64,000 nt of DNA from NCBI GenBank assembly GCA_020440645.1, contig JAGRNR010000015.1, positions 3,722 through 67,721 of the forward strand, in the 5' to 3' direction. How positions within the stretch are numbered: position 1 is the stretch's first letter; each line of letters opens with the position of its first letter. The translations under genes and the position numbers were made by a program. This DNA comes from JAHEFU01 sp020440645 (lineage in GTDB: Bacteria; 4484-113; JAFGCY01). Positions 32,836 to 41,268 of the stretch are shown here, piece by piece. The notes beneath the pieces are model-generated. The model was not told the DNA's origin and did no database searches. It worked only from the letters and a program-made list of their open reading frames with translations.

Positions 32836-33627
32836 TCAGTCCCCTGCCGGCACCCAGGCCGGCTTGCGCTTCTCGAGGAAGGAGGCCAGGCCCTCCTGGC
32901 CCTCGGGGGAAGTTCGCAGGTGGGCAATCAGCTTCGACGTGCGTTCGCGGATGTCCGGACCGATGTTGGCATTTTCGCGCAGCAGCTGCTTGGTGGCGGC
33001 CAGCGCAGCCGGTGAACACTGCAGGGCGGCGCTGACATAGCTGTCCACCCGGTGGTCCAGCTCCGAGGCAGCGCATCTTTCCTGCAGCAGGCCGCATTCA
33101 AGCGCCCTGGCATCGTCGAATGCGATTGCGGACAGCATCAGCATTCGCGCATAGGAAGCTCCAACCTTGGCAGTGACGAAGGGGGAGATCGTGGCCGGGG
33201 AAAGTCCGAGTCGCAGTTCGCTCAGCGAGTACTTCGTGCCATGCACACCGATGGCCACATCGCAACAGGCGATCATGCCGATCCCGCCGCCGAAGGCCCC
33301 GCCTTCCACAGCGGCAATCGTGAGGCAGGGGGCACTGTCGACGGCATCGAACATGTCAAACAGCGCGAGGGCGTCCGTGTGGTTCTGCTCAGCGCTGAAG
33401 GATGCGCTTTCCTTCATCCAGTTGAGGTCTGCCCCTGCGCAGAAGAAGCCATTGCTGCCACGCAGCACAACGGCACGGATTCCGCTGCCGGACAGCTCAT
33501 CGCGGAAGAATCCGGTCAGCTCGGCGATCATCTGCGGGTTGATCGCATTGCGGCGATCCGGCCTGTTCAGCAGGCAGGTGGCCACGTCCTGCCCGCGTTC
33601 AATGCTGATGCACTCATATTGCTGCAT
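32836..33627 (-). CDS. Enoyl-CoA hydratase/isomerase family protein, LiuC-like (methylglutaconyl-CoA hydratase)
   Basis: 263 residues with the crotonase fold. The oxyanion-hole segments are FCAGADLNWMKES and VEGGAFGGGIGMIACCDVA, and SLSELRLGLSPATISPFV follows. The FCAGADLNWMK block and the ATISPFV block are, in my experience, typical of methylglutaconyl-CoA hydratases of leucine degradation, but other crotonases cannot be excluded. No other liu genes are near; etfB at the right edge could serve the acyl-CoA dehydrogenase step. A TACAAT lies 6 bases upstream of the ATG, predicting a leaderless transcript. Confidence 0.85.
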   Translation of the reverse strand: MQQYECISIERGQDVATCLLNRPDRRNAINPQMIAELTGFFRDELSGSGIRAVVLRGSNGFFCAGADLNWMKESASFSAEQNHTDALALFDMFDAVDSAPCLTIAAVEGGAFGGGIGMIACCDVAIGVHGTKYSLSELRLGLSPATISPFVTAKVGASYARMLMLSAIAFDDARALECGLLQERCAASELDHRVDSYVSAALQCSPAALAATKQLLRENANIGPDIRERTSKLIAHLRTSPEGQEGLASFLEKRKPAWVPAGD

Positions 33628-33633
33628 TGCCTG

Positions 33634-33673
33634 ATTGTAAACGGCGCAAGGCGGGCCGAACCGCTGCTATAAT
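33634..33673. promoter_or_regulatory. Compact divergent promoters of the hydratase and carB
   Basis: On the minus strand TACAAT occupies 33634-33639, six bases before the hydratase ATG. On the plus strand TGC plus TATAAT ends at 33673. Only 28 bases separate the two -10 boxes, so the promoters must overlap and may exclude one another. Confidence 0.55.
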
Positions 33674-33682
33674 CTGCTTTTG

Positions 33683-33775
33683 GTGAGTGACCAACTGCCA
33701 AATTCTGGCCAGCCAGTCTCCGTTGGAGCCTGCAGCGCCATTCCTTCCCCCCACCTGGAGATGATCAATGACTGA
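33683..33775 (+). CDS. Possible leaderless leader peptide upstream of carB
   Basis: A 30-codon frame starts at a GTG 9 bases after the TATAAT at 33668-33673, which is where transcription should begin. It ends at a TGA that overlaps the carB start codon region (33773-33775, with carB starting at 33768). It reads VSDQLPNSGQPVSVGACSAI and then ten more residues. Its overlap with the carB ribosome-binding site (GGAG at 33757-33760) would couple the two. No run of codons for one amino acid was seen, so a classical attenuator is not indicated. Existence of the peptide is inference. Confidence 0.35.
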   Translation: MSDQLPNSGQPVSVGACSAIPSPHLEMIND

Positions 33776-36700
33776 TTCCGTGCGCAAGGTGCTCGTGATC
33801 GGCAGCGGGCCGATCGTGATCGGGCAGGCCGCCGAGTTCGACTACGCAGGCACCCAGGCCTGCCGTTCGCTGCGTGAGGAGGGCGTCGAGGTGGTGCTCG
33901 TCAACTCCAACCCGGCGACGATCATGACGGACCGTGAGACGGCTGACCGCGTCTACATCGAGCCGATGGACCTGGCCCATATCGAGAAGATCATCGCTCA
34001 TGAGAGGCCTGACGGTATCCTGCCCACGCTGGGTGGCCAGACCGGGCTGAACATCGCCACCAAGCTGTGGGAGGCGGGTATCCCGCAGAAGTATGGTGTG
34101 CGCCTGCTGGGTTCGAGCTTCGAGTCGATCCAGAAGGCGGAGGACCGCGACCTGTTCAAGCAGACGATGATGGAACTCGGGATGCCGATCCCGGCGAGCT
34201 ACATTGCAGGTTCCTTCGAGCAGGCGATGGAAATCGGCAGCCGGATGGACTTCCCGCTGATCATCCGCCCCGGCTTCACGCTGGGCGGTACCGGCGGTGG
34301 TATCGCCTACAACCGCGAGGAGTTCGCGGAGTACTGCTCCAGCGGCCTGCTGTACAGCCTCAACAACCAGATCCTGATCGAGGAGTGCGTCGTCGGCTGG
34401 AAGGAGCTGGAGTATGAGGTGATGCGCGACAAGGATGACAACTGCATCACCGTCTGCAACATGGAGAACATTGACCCGATGGGCATCCATACTGGTGACA
34501 GCATCGTGGTGGCTCCGAGCCTGACGCTCAGCGACGTGGAACACCAGGTGCTGCGCAGTGCTGCGCTGAAGATCATCCGCGGACTGAAGATTGAGGGCGG
34601 CTGCAACGTGCAGTTCGCGCTCTCGCCGAAGGAACTGAAGTTCTACGTGATCGAGGTCAACCCGCGCGTGAGCCGCAGCTCTGCACTGGCCTCCAAGGCC
34701 ACGGGTTACCCGATCGCGCGTGTGGCGGCCAAGATTGCACTGGGCAAGCGCCTGCACGAGATCATGAACCACGTCACCGGGGAGACGATGTCCAGCTTCG
34801 AGCCGGCGCTGGACTACGTCGTGATGAAGATCCCGAAGTGGCCGTTCGACAAGTTCCGTGAGGCCGACCGCAAGCTCGGCACGCAGATGAAGGCCACCGG
34901 CGAGGTGATGAGCATTGACCGCACCTTCGAGGGAGCCTTCCTCAAGGCACTGGCCGGGCTGGAGGTGAAGCTGTCGAGCTTCCGTACCAACCGCTGGATG
35001 AAGATGACGGACCAGGAGCTGCTGACCTTCCTCGCTGAGCCGACGGATGGGCGGATCTTCGCGCTGTTCGAAGCGATCTACCGCGGCTACAGCCCGGACT
35101 ACCTGCACCGCCTGAGCGGGATCAGCCATTACTTCCTCGAGAAGTTCACGCACCTCGTGCAGCTGGAGAACGACCTGCGAGAGGGCGGGGCCAACATCAG
35201 TGAGGAGCTGCTGGCAACGATCAAGCGCTACGGCATCACGGATGCGCTGGCGGCTGGGATCATGTCAACGGAGGCGGCGGAGTTCGCCCAGCTGCGTAAG
35301 CAGCTGAAGATGAATGCCAATTACAAGGCGGTGGACACCTGTGCCGCCGAGTTCCATGCGCAGTCACCGTACTTCTACAGCTCCTATGCTGAGGAGAGTG
35401 ACCCGCTGATCGAGAACGAGAATTCCGCAGAGTCGAAGGGCAAGGTGCTGGTGGTCGGCAGCGGGCCGATCCGGATCGGGCAGGGCATCGAATTCGACTA
35501 CAGTGCGGTGCATGCGCTGATCGCGCTGCAGGGCATGGGTTACGAGGCCGTGATTGTCAACAATAACCCGGAGACGGTGTCCACGGACTTCGATGTGTCC
35601 GACGGCCTGTACTTCGAGCCGCTCACACTGGAGTCGGTGTCGGCCATCATTGAGCGCGAGAAGCCGCTCGGCGTGGTCTGCCAGTTCGGTGGGCAAACTG
35701 CGATCAACCTGGCGGCCCCGCTGGAGCGTTCCGGCGTCAAAGTGCTGGGCATCACGCCTGACGCCATCGATGAGACGGAGGACCGCGAGCGCTTCGATGC
35801 GCTGATCGCCCGGCTGGAGATCCCGCGTCCGGACGGCCGCACGGTGGTGGACTATGACAAGGCGGTGGACGCCGCGCATGATATCCGCTTCCCGGTGCTG
35901 GTGCGCCCGAGCTACGTGCTCGGCGGCCGCGCGATGCAGATCATCTACACCACCGAGGACCTGAAGAAATACTTGCGGGAGAACCTGCATGCCTTCGACG
36001 GCCAGCCGCTGCTGATTGACAAGTTCCTCGGTGGCCGCGAGCTGGAGGTGGACGTAGTCAGCGACGGGGAGAACGTGATCATCCCCGGCATCATGGAGCA
36101 TATCGAGCGCGCTGGCATCCACAGTGGTGACAGCATGGCGGTCTACCCGACGCAGAACATCAGCGAGGAGACCCGCCGGAAGGTGGTGGACTACTCCACC
36201 CGCATCGCCCGTGCGATCCATGCCCGCGGCTTGATCAACATCCAGTACGTGGTGGACCGTGAGGACGAGCTATACGTAATCGAGGTCAACCCGCGTGCCA
36301 GCCGCACAGTGCCTTTCATCTCCAAGATCACCGGCGTGCCGATGATCAGGCTGGCGATGCAGGCTGTGATGGGCCACTCACTGGCGGACAGCGGGTATCC
36401 GCTCGGGCTGCAGCCGGAAGGCAGGCTGGTGGCGGTCAAGGCCCCGGTGTTCAGCTTCCAGAAGCTGCGTGACCTGGATGTGCAGCTCGGGCCGGAGATG
36501 AAATCAACCGGTGAAGTGATGGGCATCGCGGCGGACTATCCGGAGGCGCTGCACAAGGCGCTGATCGCAGCCGGCATCAACGTGCCGACCGCGCAGGAAT
36601 GCCGCGGAATGGGCCTGCTGGCCACCATCGCCGACATCGACAAGGATGAGGCGGTGGAGCTGATCCGTGGATTCAGCGAGCTCGGGATGGAGATCCACTC

Positions 36701-37037
36701 CACGGCGGGCACGGCAAAGTTCCTGCAGGACAACGGCATCCCGGCGATTGCTGTGCGCAAGCTCAGCGAAGGCCGCCCGCATATCGTGGACCACATCATG
36801 GACGGCCGCTTCAAGCTGGTGATCAATACCGTCAGTGAGAACCAGGTGGCGGAGGCTGAGGCCAGGCTGATTCGCCGTGAGGCAGTCGAGCACAACATCC
36901 CGGTGATTACGAGCCTCGATACCGCTGGCGCACTGCTGACGGCCATCCGGCGCCTGCAGAGCGGGCTGACGGAAGTGATGGAGCTGGGCACCGTGATGGA
37001 GACCCAGATGGCCAGTAATGGCAGTGCTTCTCATTAA
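33768..37037 (+). CDS. carB: Carbamoyl-phosphate synthase large subunit
   Basis: Makes carbamoyl phosphate from bicarbonate, ATP and ammonia for pyrimidines and arginine. The 1089 residues show both homologous halves: VIGSGPIVIGQAAEFDYAG then FTLGGTGGGIAYNREEF in the first; VVGSGPIRIGQGIEFDYSAV then RPSYVLGGRAMQIIYTTED in the second. The C-terminal 140 residues form the MGS-like regulatory domain (FSELGMEIHSTAGTAKFL). The ATG at 33768 has GGAG 7 bases upstream. The partner gene carA is not adjacent. Confidence 0.98.
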   Translation: MTDSVRKVLVIGSGPIVIGQAAEFDYAGTQACRSLREEGVEVVLVNSNPATIMTDRETADRVYIEPMDLAHIEKIIAHERPDGILPTLGGQTGLNIATKLWEAGIPQKYGVRLLGSSFESIQKAEDRDLFKQTMMELGMPIPASYIAGSFEQAMEIGSRMDFPLIIRPGFTLGGTGGGIAYNREEFAEYCSSGLLYSLNNQILIEECVVGWKELEYEVMRDKDDNCITVCNMENIDPMGIHTGDSIVVAPSLTLSDVEHQVLRSAALKIIRGLKIEGGCNVQFALSPKELKFYVIEVNPRVSRSSALASKATGYPIARVAAKIALGKRLHEIMNHVTGETMSSFEPALDYVVMKIPKWPFDKFREADRKLGTQMKATGEVMSIDRTFEGAFLKALAGLEVKLSSFRTNRWMKMTDQELLTFLAEPTDGRIFALFEAIYRGYSPDYLHRLSGISHYFLEKFTHLVQLENDLREGGANISEELLATIKRYGITDALAAGIMSTEAAEFAQLRKQLKMNANYKAVDTCAAEFHAQSPYFYSSYAEESDPLIENENSAESKGKVLVVGSGPIRIGQGIEFDYSAVHALIALQGMGYEAVIVNNNPETVSTDFDVSDGLYFEPLTLESVSAIIEREKPLGVVCQFGGQTAINLAAPLERSGVKVLGITPDAIDETEDRERFDALIARLEIPRPDGRTVVDYDKAVDAAHDIRFPVLVRPSYVLGGRAMQIIYTTEDLKKYLRENLHAFDGQPLLIDKFLGGRELEVDVVSDGENVIIPGIMEHIERAGIHSGDSMAVYPTQNISEETRRKVVDYSTRIARAIHARGLINIQYVVDREDELYVIEVNPRASRTVPFISKITGVPMIRLAMQAVMGHSLADSGYPLGLQPEGRLVAVKAPVFSFQKLRDLDVQLGPEMKSTGEVMGIAADYPEALHKALIAAGINVPTAQECRGMGLLATIADIDKDEAVELIRGFSELGMEIHSTAGTAKFLQDNGIPAIAVRKLSEGRPHIVDHIMDGRFKLVINTVSENQVAEAEARLIRREAVEHNIPVITSLDTAGALLTAIRRLQSGLTEVMELGTVMETQMASNGSASH

Positions 37038-37126
37038 ACGCAGATAACGAGACAAGAGGCATTTGGAACAGTTCCCAGGCTGGGCTCCGGTTTTGACTGC
37101 GCATTATTGCCCCCTTTACATGGGAG

Positions 37127-37135
37127 TGCTAAAAT
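37127..37135 (+). promoter_or_regulatory. Extended -10 promoter of secD-secF-recJ-rel-dtd
   Basis: TGC followed by TAAAAT at 37130-37135, 35 bases before the secD ATG. A TTGACT at 37093 is too far for a normal spacer. The spacing leaves a short leader with TAGGAG as ribosome-binding site. Confidence 0.5.
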
Positions 37136-37170
37136 TACCGTTCGTTTTTCCGGCCTAGGAGCTAATAATA

Positions 37171-38445
37171 ATGAGCCGCCAAGTAACCAACTGGTTGATC
37201 ATCGTGGCAGTACTTGCCGTGGCAGTGATCAACCCCATCTACAGGCTGCAGAAGGGTGAACCGATCGTCACCGAGGGCCTCGACCTCCGCGGAGGAGTCG
37301 AGGTGCTGCTGCGAGCGGTGCCCGAGGATGGCAGCGAGCCTGACCCGAAGGACATGGACAGTGTCAAGGCAGTCGTGCGCAACCGCGTCGACCCGCAGGG
37401 CCAGAAGGAGATCTACCTCACGAGCGTCGGCACCGACCGGCTGCTGCTGCAGGTGCCGGGTGAGTCCGATCCTGACAGCGTGATCTCCGTCATCGGTGAG
37501 ACCGCCTACCTCGAGTTCATCAACACCGGCAACCAGAGCATGTCGCGCGGCACCGACTTCAACAAGGAAGGCACGAAGGATCGCAAGGATGAGTACGCAA
37601 AGTACGAGCAGATCTTTGACGGTTCCGACCTGCAGAGCGCGAGCGTGGGCTTCGACCAGATGAACAAGCCCTGCATCAATTTTGAGCTCAAGCAGGATGC
37701 CGCCGAGGAATTCGGCAGCTTCACGAACAACCACATCGGCCAGTACCTGACCGTGCTGCTGGATGGCCTGGTGATCACCAGCCCGTCCATCAACAGCGCG
37801 ATCTGGGGCGGCAGTGGACAGATCACCGGTGAGTTCTCCCAGGAGGAGGCGCACAAGCTGGCAACCCAGCTGAACGCCGGTGCACTGCCGATCCCGCTGG
37901 AGATCCTGCAGTCCTCCGTGGTGGGCCCGACGCTTGGCCAGGCCAGCATCGACAAGAGCTACCGCGCCGGCCTGCTGGGCTTCCTGATCGTGCTGGCGCT
38001 GGTGATCGTGTTCTACCGCCTGCCCGGCGTGGTCGCCTCCGTGGCACTGGCAACCTACGTGGTGCTGGTGCTCGGTTACTTCAGCCTGTTCAACGCCACG
38101 ATGACCCTGCCGGGTATCGCGGCCTTCATCCTCTCAATCGGTATGGCGATCGACGGCAACGTGATCATCTTCGAACGGTTGAAGGAGGAACTCAGGTGGG
38201 GCAAGACCCTGCGGGCCGCCCTCGAGGCCGCCTTCGCCCGCGCCTGGGTTGCCATCATCGACGGAAACGCCACCACCTTCATCGGCGCGGTCGTGCTGTT
38301 CTGGTTCGGCAGCGGCCCGGTGAAGGGATTTGCAATCACACTGGCACTGGGAATCATCCTTTCGCTGTTCTCAGCAGTGTTCGTCACCCGTACCATGCTC
38401 GAAGCGCTTTCCAGTGCGGTACGCAATGAGAAGCTGTACGGGTAG
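37171..38445 (+). CDS. secD: Protein translocase subunit SecD
   Basis: Works with SecF to pull exported proteins across the membrane using the proton gradient. The 424 residues have one N-terminal helix (about 8-24), a periplasmic domain with GLDLRGGVEVLLRA and VVRNRVDPQGQKEIYL, and five C-terminal helices with AAFILSIGMAIDGNVIIFER and WVAIIDGNATTFIGA. These are the RND-type hallmarks. It is shorter than E. coli SecD. secF follows after 8 bases. Confidence 0.96.
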   Translation: MSRQVTNWLIIVAVLAVAVINPIYRLQKGEPIVTEGLDLRGGVEVLLRAVPEDGSEPDPKDMDSVKAVVRNRVDPQGQKEIYLTSVGTDRLLLQVPGESDPDSVISVIGETAYLEFINTGNQSMSRGTDFNKEGTKDRKDEYAKYEQIFDGSDLQSASVGFDQMNKPCINFELKQDAAEEFGSFTNNHIGQYLTVLLDGLVITSPSINSAIWGGSGQITGEFSQEEAHKLATQLNAGALPIPLEILQSSVVGPTLGQASIDKSYRAGLLGFLIVLALVIVFYRLPGVVASVALATYVVLVLGYFSLFNATMTLPGIAAFILSIGMAIDGNVIIFERLKEELRWGKTLRAALEAAFARAWVAIIDGNATTFIGAVVLFWFGSGPVKGFAITLALGIILSLFSAVFVTRTMLEALSSAVRNEKLYG

Positions 38446-38453
38446 GTGCATCA

Positions 38454-39587
38454 ATGAAGGATACGACGACACAGAACGAGACACTCTTCCGTTACATGGA
38501 CCGGGCCCCGGTCTGGGTTGCCATCAGCATCCTGGTGATCCTGATCGGCTTCGGCGGCATGTTCGTCAACCACTCCAAGACCGGCAAGTGGTTCAACCTG
38601 AGCATCCACTACACCGGTGGTGAGCACCTGCTGCTCAAGACCACCGAGCCGATGGACGTTGACGGCCAGGCCGTGAAGGCGATCGTCGAGGAATACTCCG
38701 ACGGTGAGCCGATCGTGCAGGTCTATGCCAACGACCCGACCCAGGTTGCCATAAAGATGGTTGTCAAGGCTGATGGGGCGACTGAGGCCGACCTCTCCAA
38801 CGCGCGCGTGGAGAACCTGCGCCGCATGAAGGAGAAGATCGGTGATGCCTTCGGTGGCTATGACTCCGCCACCAATCCCGAGACCCTCGAGCAGGACCAC
38901 GTGTCCGGCACCATCGGCGCTGAGCTGATCCGCAACACGATCTACGCGCTGATCTTCGGTTCGTTCCTGATCATGCTGTACATCCTGCTGCGCTTCGGCC
39001 GCTGGCAGTACAGCGTTGCGGCGATCATCGCCCTGCTGCATGACGTGGCCATTACGCTCGGTTTCGCGGCCCTGCTGCGCCTTGAGGTGGCCGACAGCTT
39101 CATCGCCGTCGTGCTGACGATCATCGGCTACTCGATCAACGACACGATCATCATCTTCGACCGCATCCGTGAGAACGCACGGCACTCCGGCGACAAGTAC
39201 CCGCTGAAGTACCTCTGCGACCTGTCCCTGAACCAGACCCTGATGCGTTCAATCAACACCTCACTGACCACGATCGTGATGATCATCGCGCTGATCGTGC
39301 TCGGCGGTGAGAACATCAGGCCCTTCCTGGTGGCAATGGCCATCGGCCTGATCTCCGGTGCCTACAGCTCGATCTTCATCGCGGCCCCGACCATGCTCTG
39401 GCTCAGCAAGGGCCAGAACACCGGTGCCGACCTGGAGAGCGACAAGATCATGGATGCGCCGGTGGTTGATGTGATGGAAGTGCCGGACGAAGACGACGAC
39501 GCGGGCAGCAGCACCGTCGGCCGCCAGATCGACCAGGCGCTGGAGCGCAAGACCAGCAAGCGCCGTACGCAGAAGCGGAGAAAGTAG
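38454..39587 (+). CDS. secF: Protein translocase subunit SecF
   Basis: Partner of SecD. The 377 residues contain HYTGGEHLLLKT after the first helix, then VSGTIGAELIRNTIYALI, LLHDVAITLGFAALLRLEV and IGYSINDTIIIFDRIREN. The C-terminal 60 residues form an acidic, then strongly basic tail (SKRRTQKRRK), longer than usual. The stop is one base before the recJ ATG. Confidence 0.96.
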   Translation: MKDTTTQNETLFRYMDRAPVWVAISILVILIGFGGMFVNHSKTGKWFNLSIHYTGGEHLLLKTTEPMDVDGQAVKAIVEEYSDGEPIVQVYANDPTQVAIKMVVKADGATEADLSNARVENLRRMKEKIGDAFGGYDSATNPETLEQDHVSGTIGAELIRNTIYALIFGSFLIMLYILLRFGRWQYSVAAIIALLHDVAITLGFAALLRLEVADSFIAVVLTIIGYSINDTIIIFDRIRENARHSGDKYPLKYLCDLSLNQTLMRSINTSLTTIVMIIALIVLGGENIRPFLVAMAIGLISGAYSSIFIAAPTMLWLSKGQNTGADLESDKIMDAPVVDVMEVPDEDDDAGSSTVGRQIDQALERKTSKRRTQKRRK

Positions 39588-39588
39588 G

Positions 39589-41268
39589 ATGCCCGAAGGG
39601 CTGGACGGCCTGGCTTCCGTGACCCGGCGCCTGTTTGCCGACAGCCCCCAGCTTGCCTTGCGCCTGTCCCACCTGGAACGGGAGGAGTTCATTGACTCCG
39701 CCACGCTGGCGCGCATCGCCGCCAGTGAAGCATGGCAGCAGTCAGAGGCCTTCATCCGGCGCGTGCTGGACGAGAAGCTGCCCGTACTGCTGTTCGGTGA
39801 CTACGACGTGGACGGCAGTACTGCAGCCTTCCTGCTGTTTCGCTGGATGCGCAGCCAGGGTGCGGTTGGCAACATCTTCCTGCCCTCACGCTTCAAGCAT
39901 GGCTACGGGCTGGACAGCAGCGTGATCTCCCAGGCCCGTGAACAGGGCTACAAGGCCCTGATTGCACTGGACTGCGGCACGGCCAATCTTGACGAGATCG
40001 CCGAGGCCCGGGCCGCGGGGATGGAAGTGCTGGTGATCGACCACCACTCCCCGAAGGAAACGTTGCCGGACTGCACAGTGCTGAACCCGCACCTGCTGGA
40101 GGACCTGCCGCCGCTGTGCACCGCCGGGCTGGCACTGATGGCGATCCAGCTGCTGGCGGGCGGGGGCGGCGAGATGGCCGGCGATGAGGCGGAACTGGCC
40201 GGACTGGCAACGCTGGCCGACATCGTGCCGCTGGTGCCGGAGAACTGGTTCCTGGTTCACCAGGCGCTGCGCATGCTGCCCTCGACGGGTAATCTCGGGG
40301 CACAGGAGCTTATGAAGATCAGCCAGCTGCACGGCATGGACATCTACACCTCCCGCCAGCTGACCTTCCAGCTGATCCCGCGCATGAATGCGGCGGGGCG
40401 GATGCGCAGTGCCAAGCTGATCTGCGACCTGCTGGCCAGCGCCGACCGTGAAGAGGCACGCCGCCAGGCACTGCAGCTGGACCTGCTGAACCGCGAGCGC
40501 AAGGAAGTGACAGATAACAATTACCGCCAGGCCTCCCGCCAGGCGCTGTCATTTGATGCGTCACCATCGCTTGTGCTGTACTCGGCGGACTGGCACATCG
40601 GCGTCGTCGGCATCGTGGCGGCGCGCATCTGCGAGCAGTTCAAACGACCGGCGATCGTGCTGACCCAGTCCCCGCAGGACAGTGACCTGCTGACCGGCAG
40701 CGCGCGCAGCTTCGGTGGCGTGAGCCTGGTGGACAGCCTGGCCGGCTGCATGGAGACGCTGGAATCCTTCGGTGGGCATGCGGCGGCTGCGGGAGTCAAG
40801 TTGCGGGTGGATGCGCTGGATGCCTTCCGTGAGCAGTGGGCGGACAGCGTCGCCGCGATCCTGGAGAAGCCTCGGACTGCAGATGAAATCCCGGCCGCCC
40901 ATGGTGACTGGAACGAATTGCCCGCGATCCGCATCACGGACCTGAGTTCCGCGCTGGAGGATGACCTGTGGACGCTGGCCCCGTTTGACGATGTGCTGCC
41001 GTCCCCGCTTTGCCGGCTGGAAGGTGTGCACGTCGGTCGCTGCAGTTACATGGGCAAGGAACGCACACACCTGAACCTGGTGCTGACGGACGGTTCCCGG
41101 CAGGTGCGCGTGGCCGGCTTCAACATGAGCCACCTGCACCGCCACCTGCAGCAGGGCACGCCATTGACTGCCGTGGTGGAACTGGAGCCGGATAACTGGA
41201 ACAACCAGCGCTCTGTTATGTTAAGGTTAATCGGATTGATCAAGCAAGATGGCTCCCAGGTCAGTTAG
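39589..41268 (+). CDS. recJ: Single-stranded-DNA 5'-exonuclease RecJ
   Basis: DHH-family nuclease for recombination and repair. In 559 residues the metal motifs are FGDYDVDGSTAAFLL, ALDCGTAN, VIDHHSP and the LADIVPL region. The DHHA1 domain has ADWHIGVVGIVAARI and FGGHAAAAGVKL. A C-terminal OB-like domain contains the MGKERTHLNLVLTDGSRQV segment. It overlaps the following rel gene by 20 bases. Confidence 0.95.
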   Translation: MPEGLDGLASVTRRLFADSPQLALRLSHLEREEFIDSATLARIAASEAWQQSEAFIRRVLDEKLPVLLFGDYDVDGSTAAFLLFRWMRSQGAVGNIFLPSRFKHGYGLDSSVISQAREQGYKALIALDCGTANLDEIAEARAAGMEVLVIDHHSPKETLPDCTVLNPHLLEDLPPLCTAGLALMAIQLLAGGGGEMAGDEAELAGLATLADIVPLVPENWFLVHQALRMLPSTGNLGAQELMKISQLHGMDIYTSRQLTFQLIPRMNAAGRMRSAKLICDLLASADREEARRQALQLDLLNRERKEVTDNNYRQASRQALSFDASPSLVLYSADWHIGVVGIVAARICEQFKRPAIVLTQSPQDSDLLTGSARSFGGVSLVDSLAGCMETLESFGGHAAAAGVKLRVDALDAFREQWADSVAAILEKPRTADEIPAAHGDWNELPAIRITDLSSALEDDLWTLAPFDDVLPSPLCRLEGVHVGRCSYMGKERTHLNLVLTDGSRQVRVAGFNMSHLHRHLQQGTPLTAVVELEPDNWNNQRSVMLRLIGLIKQDGSQVS

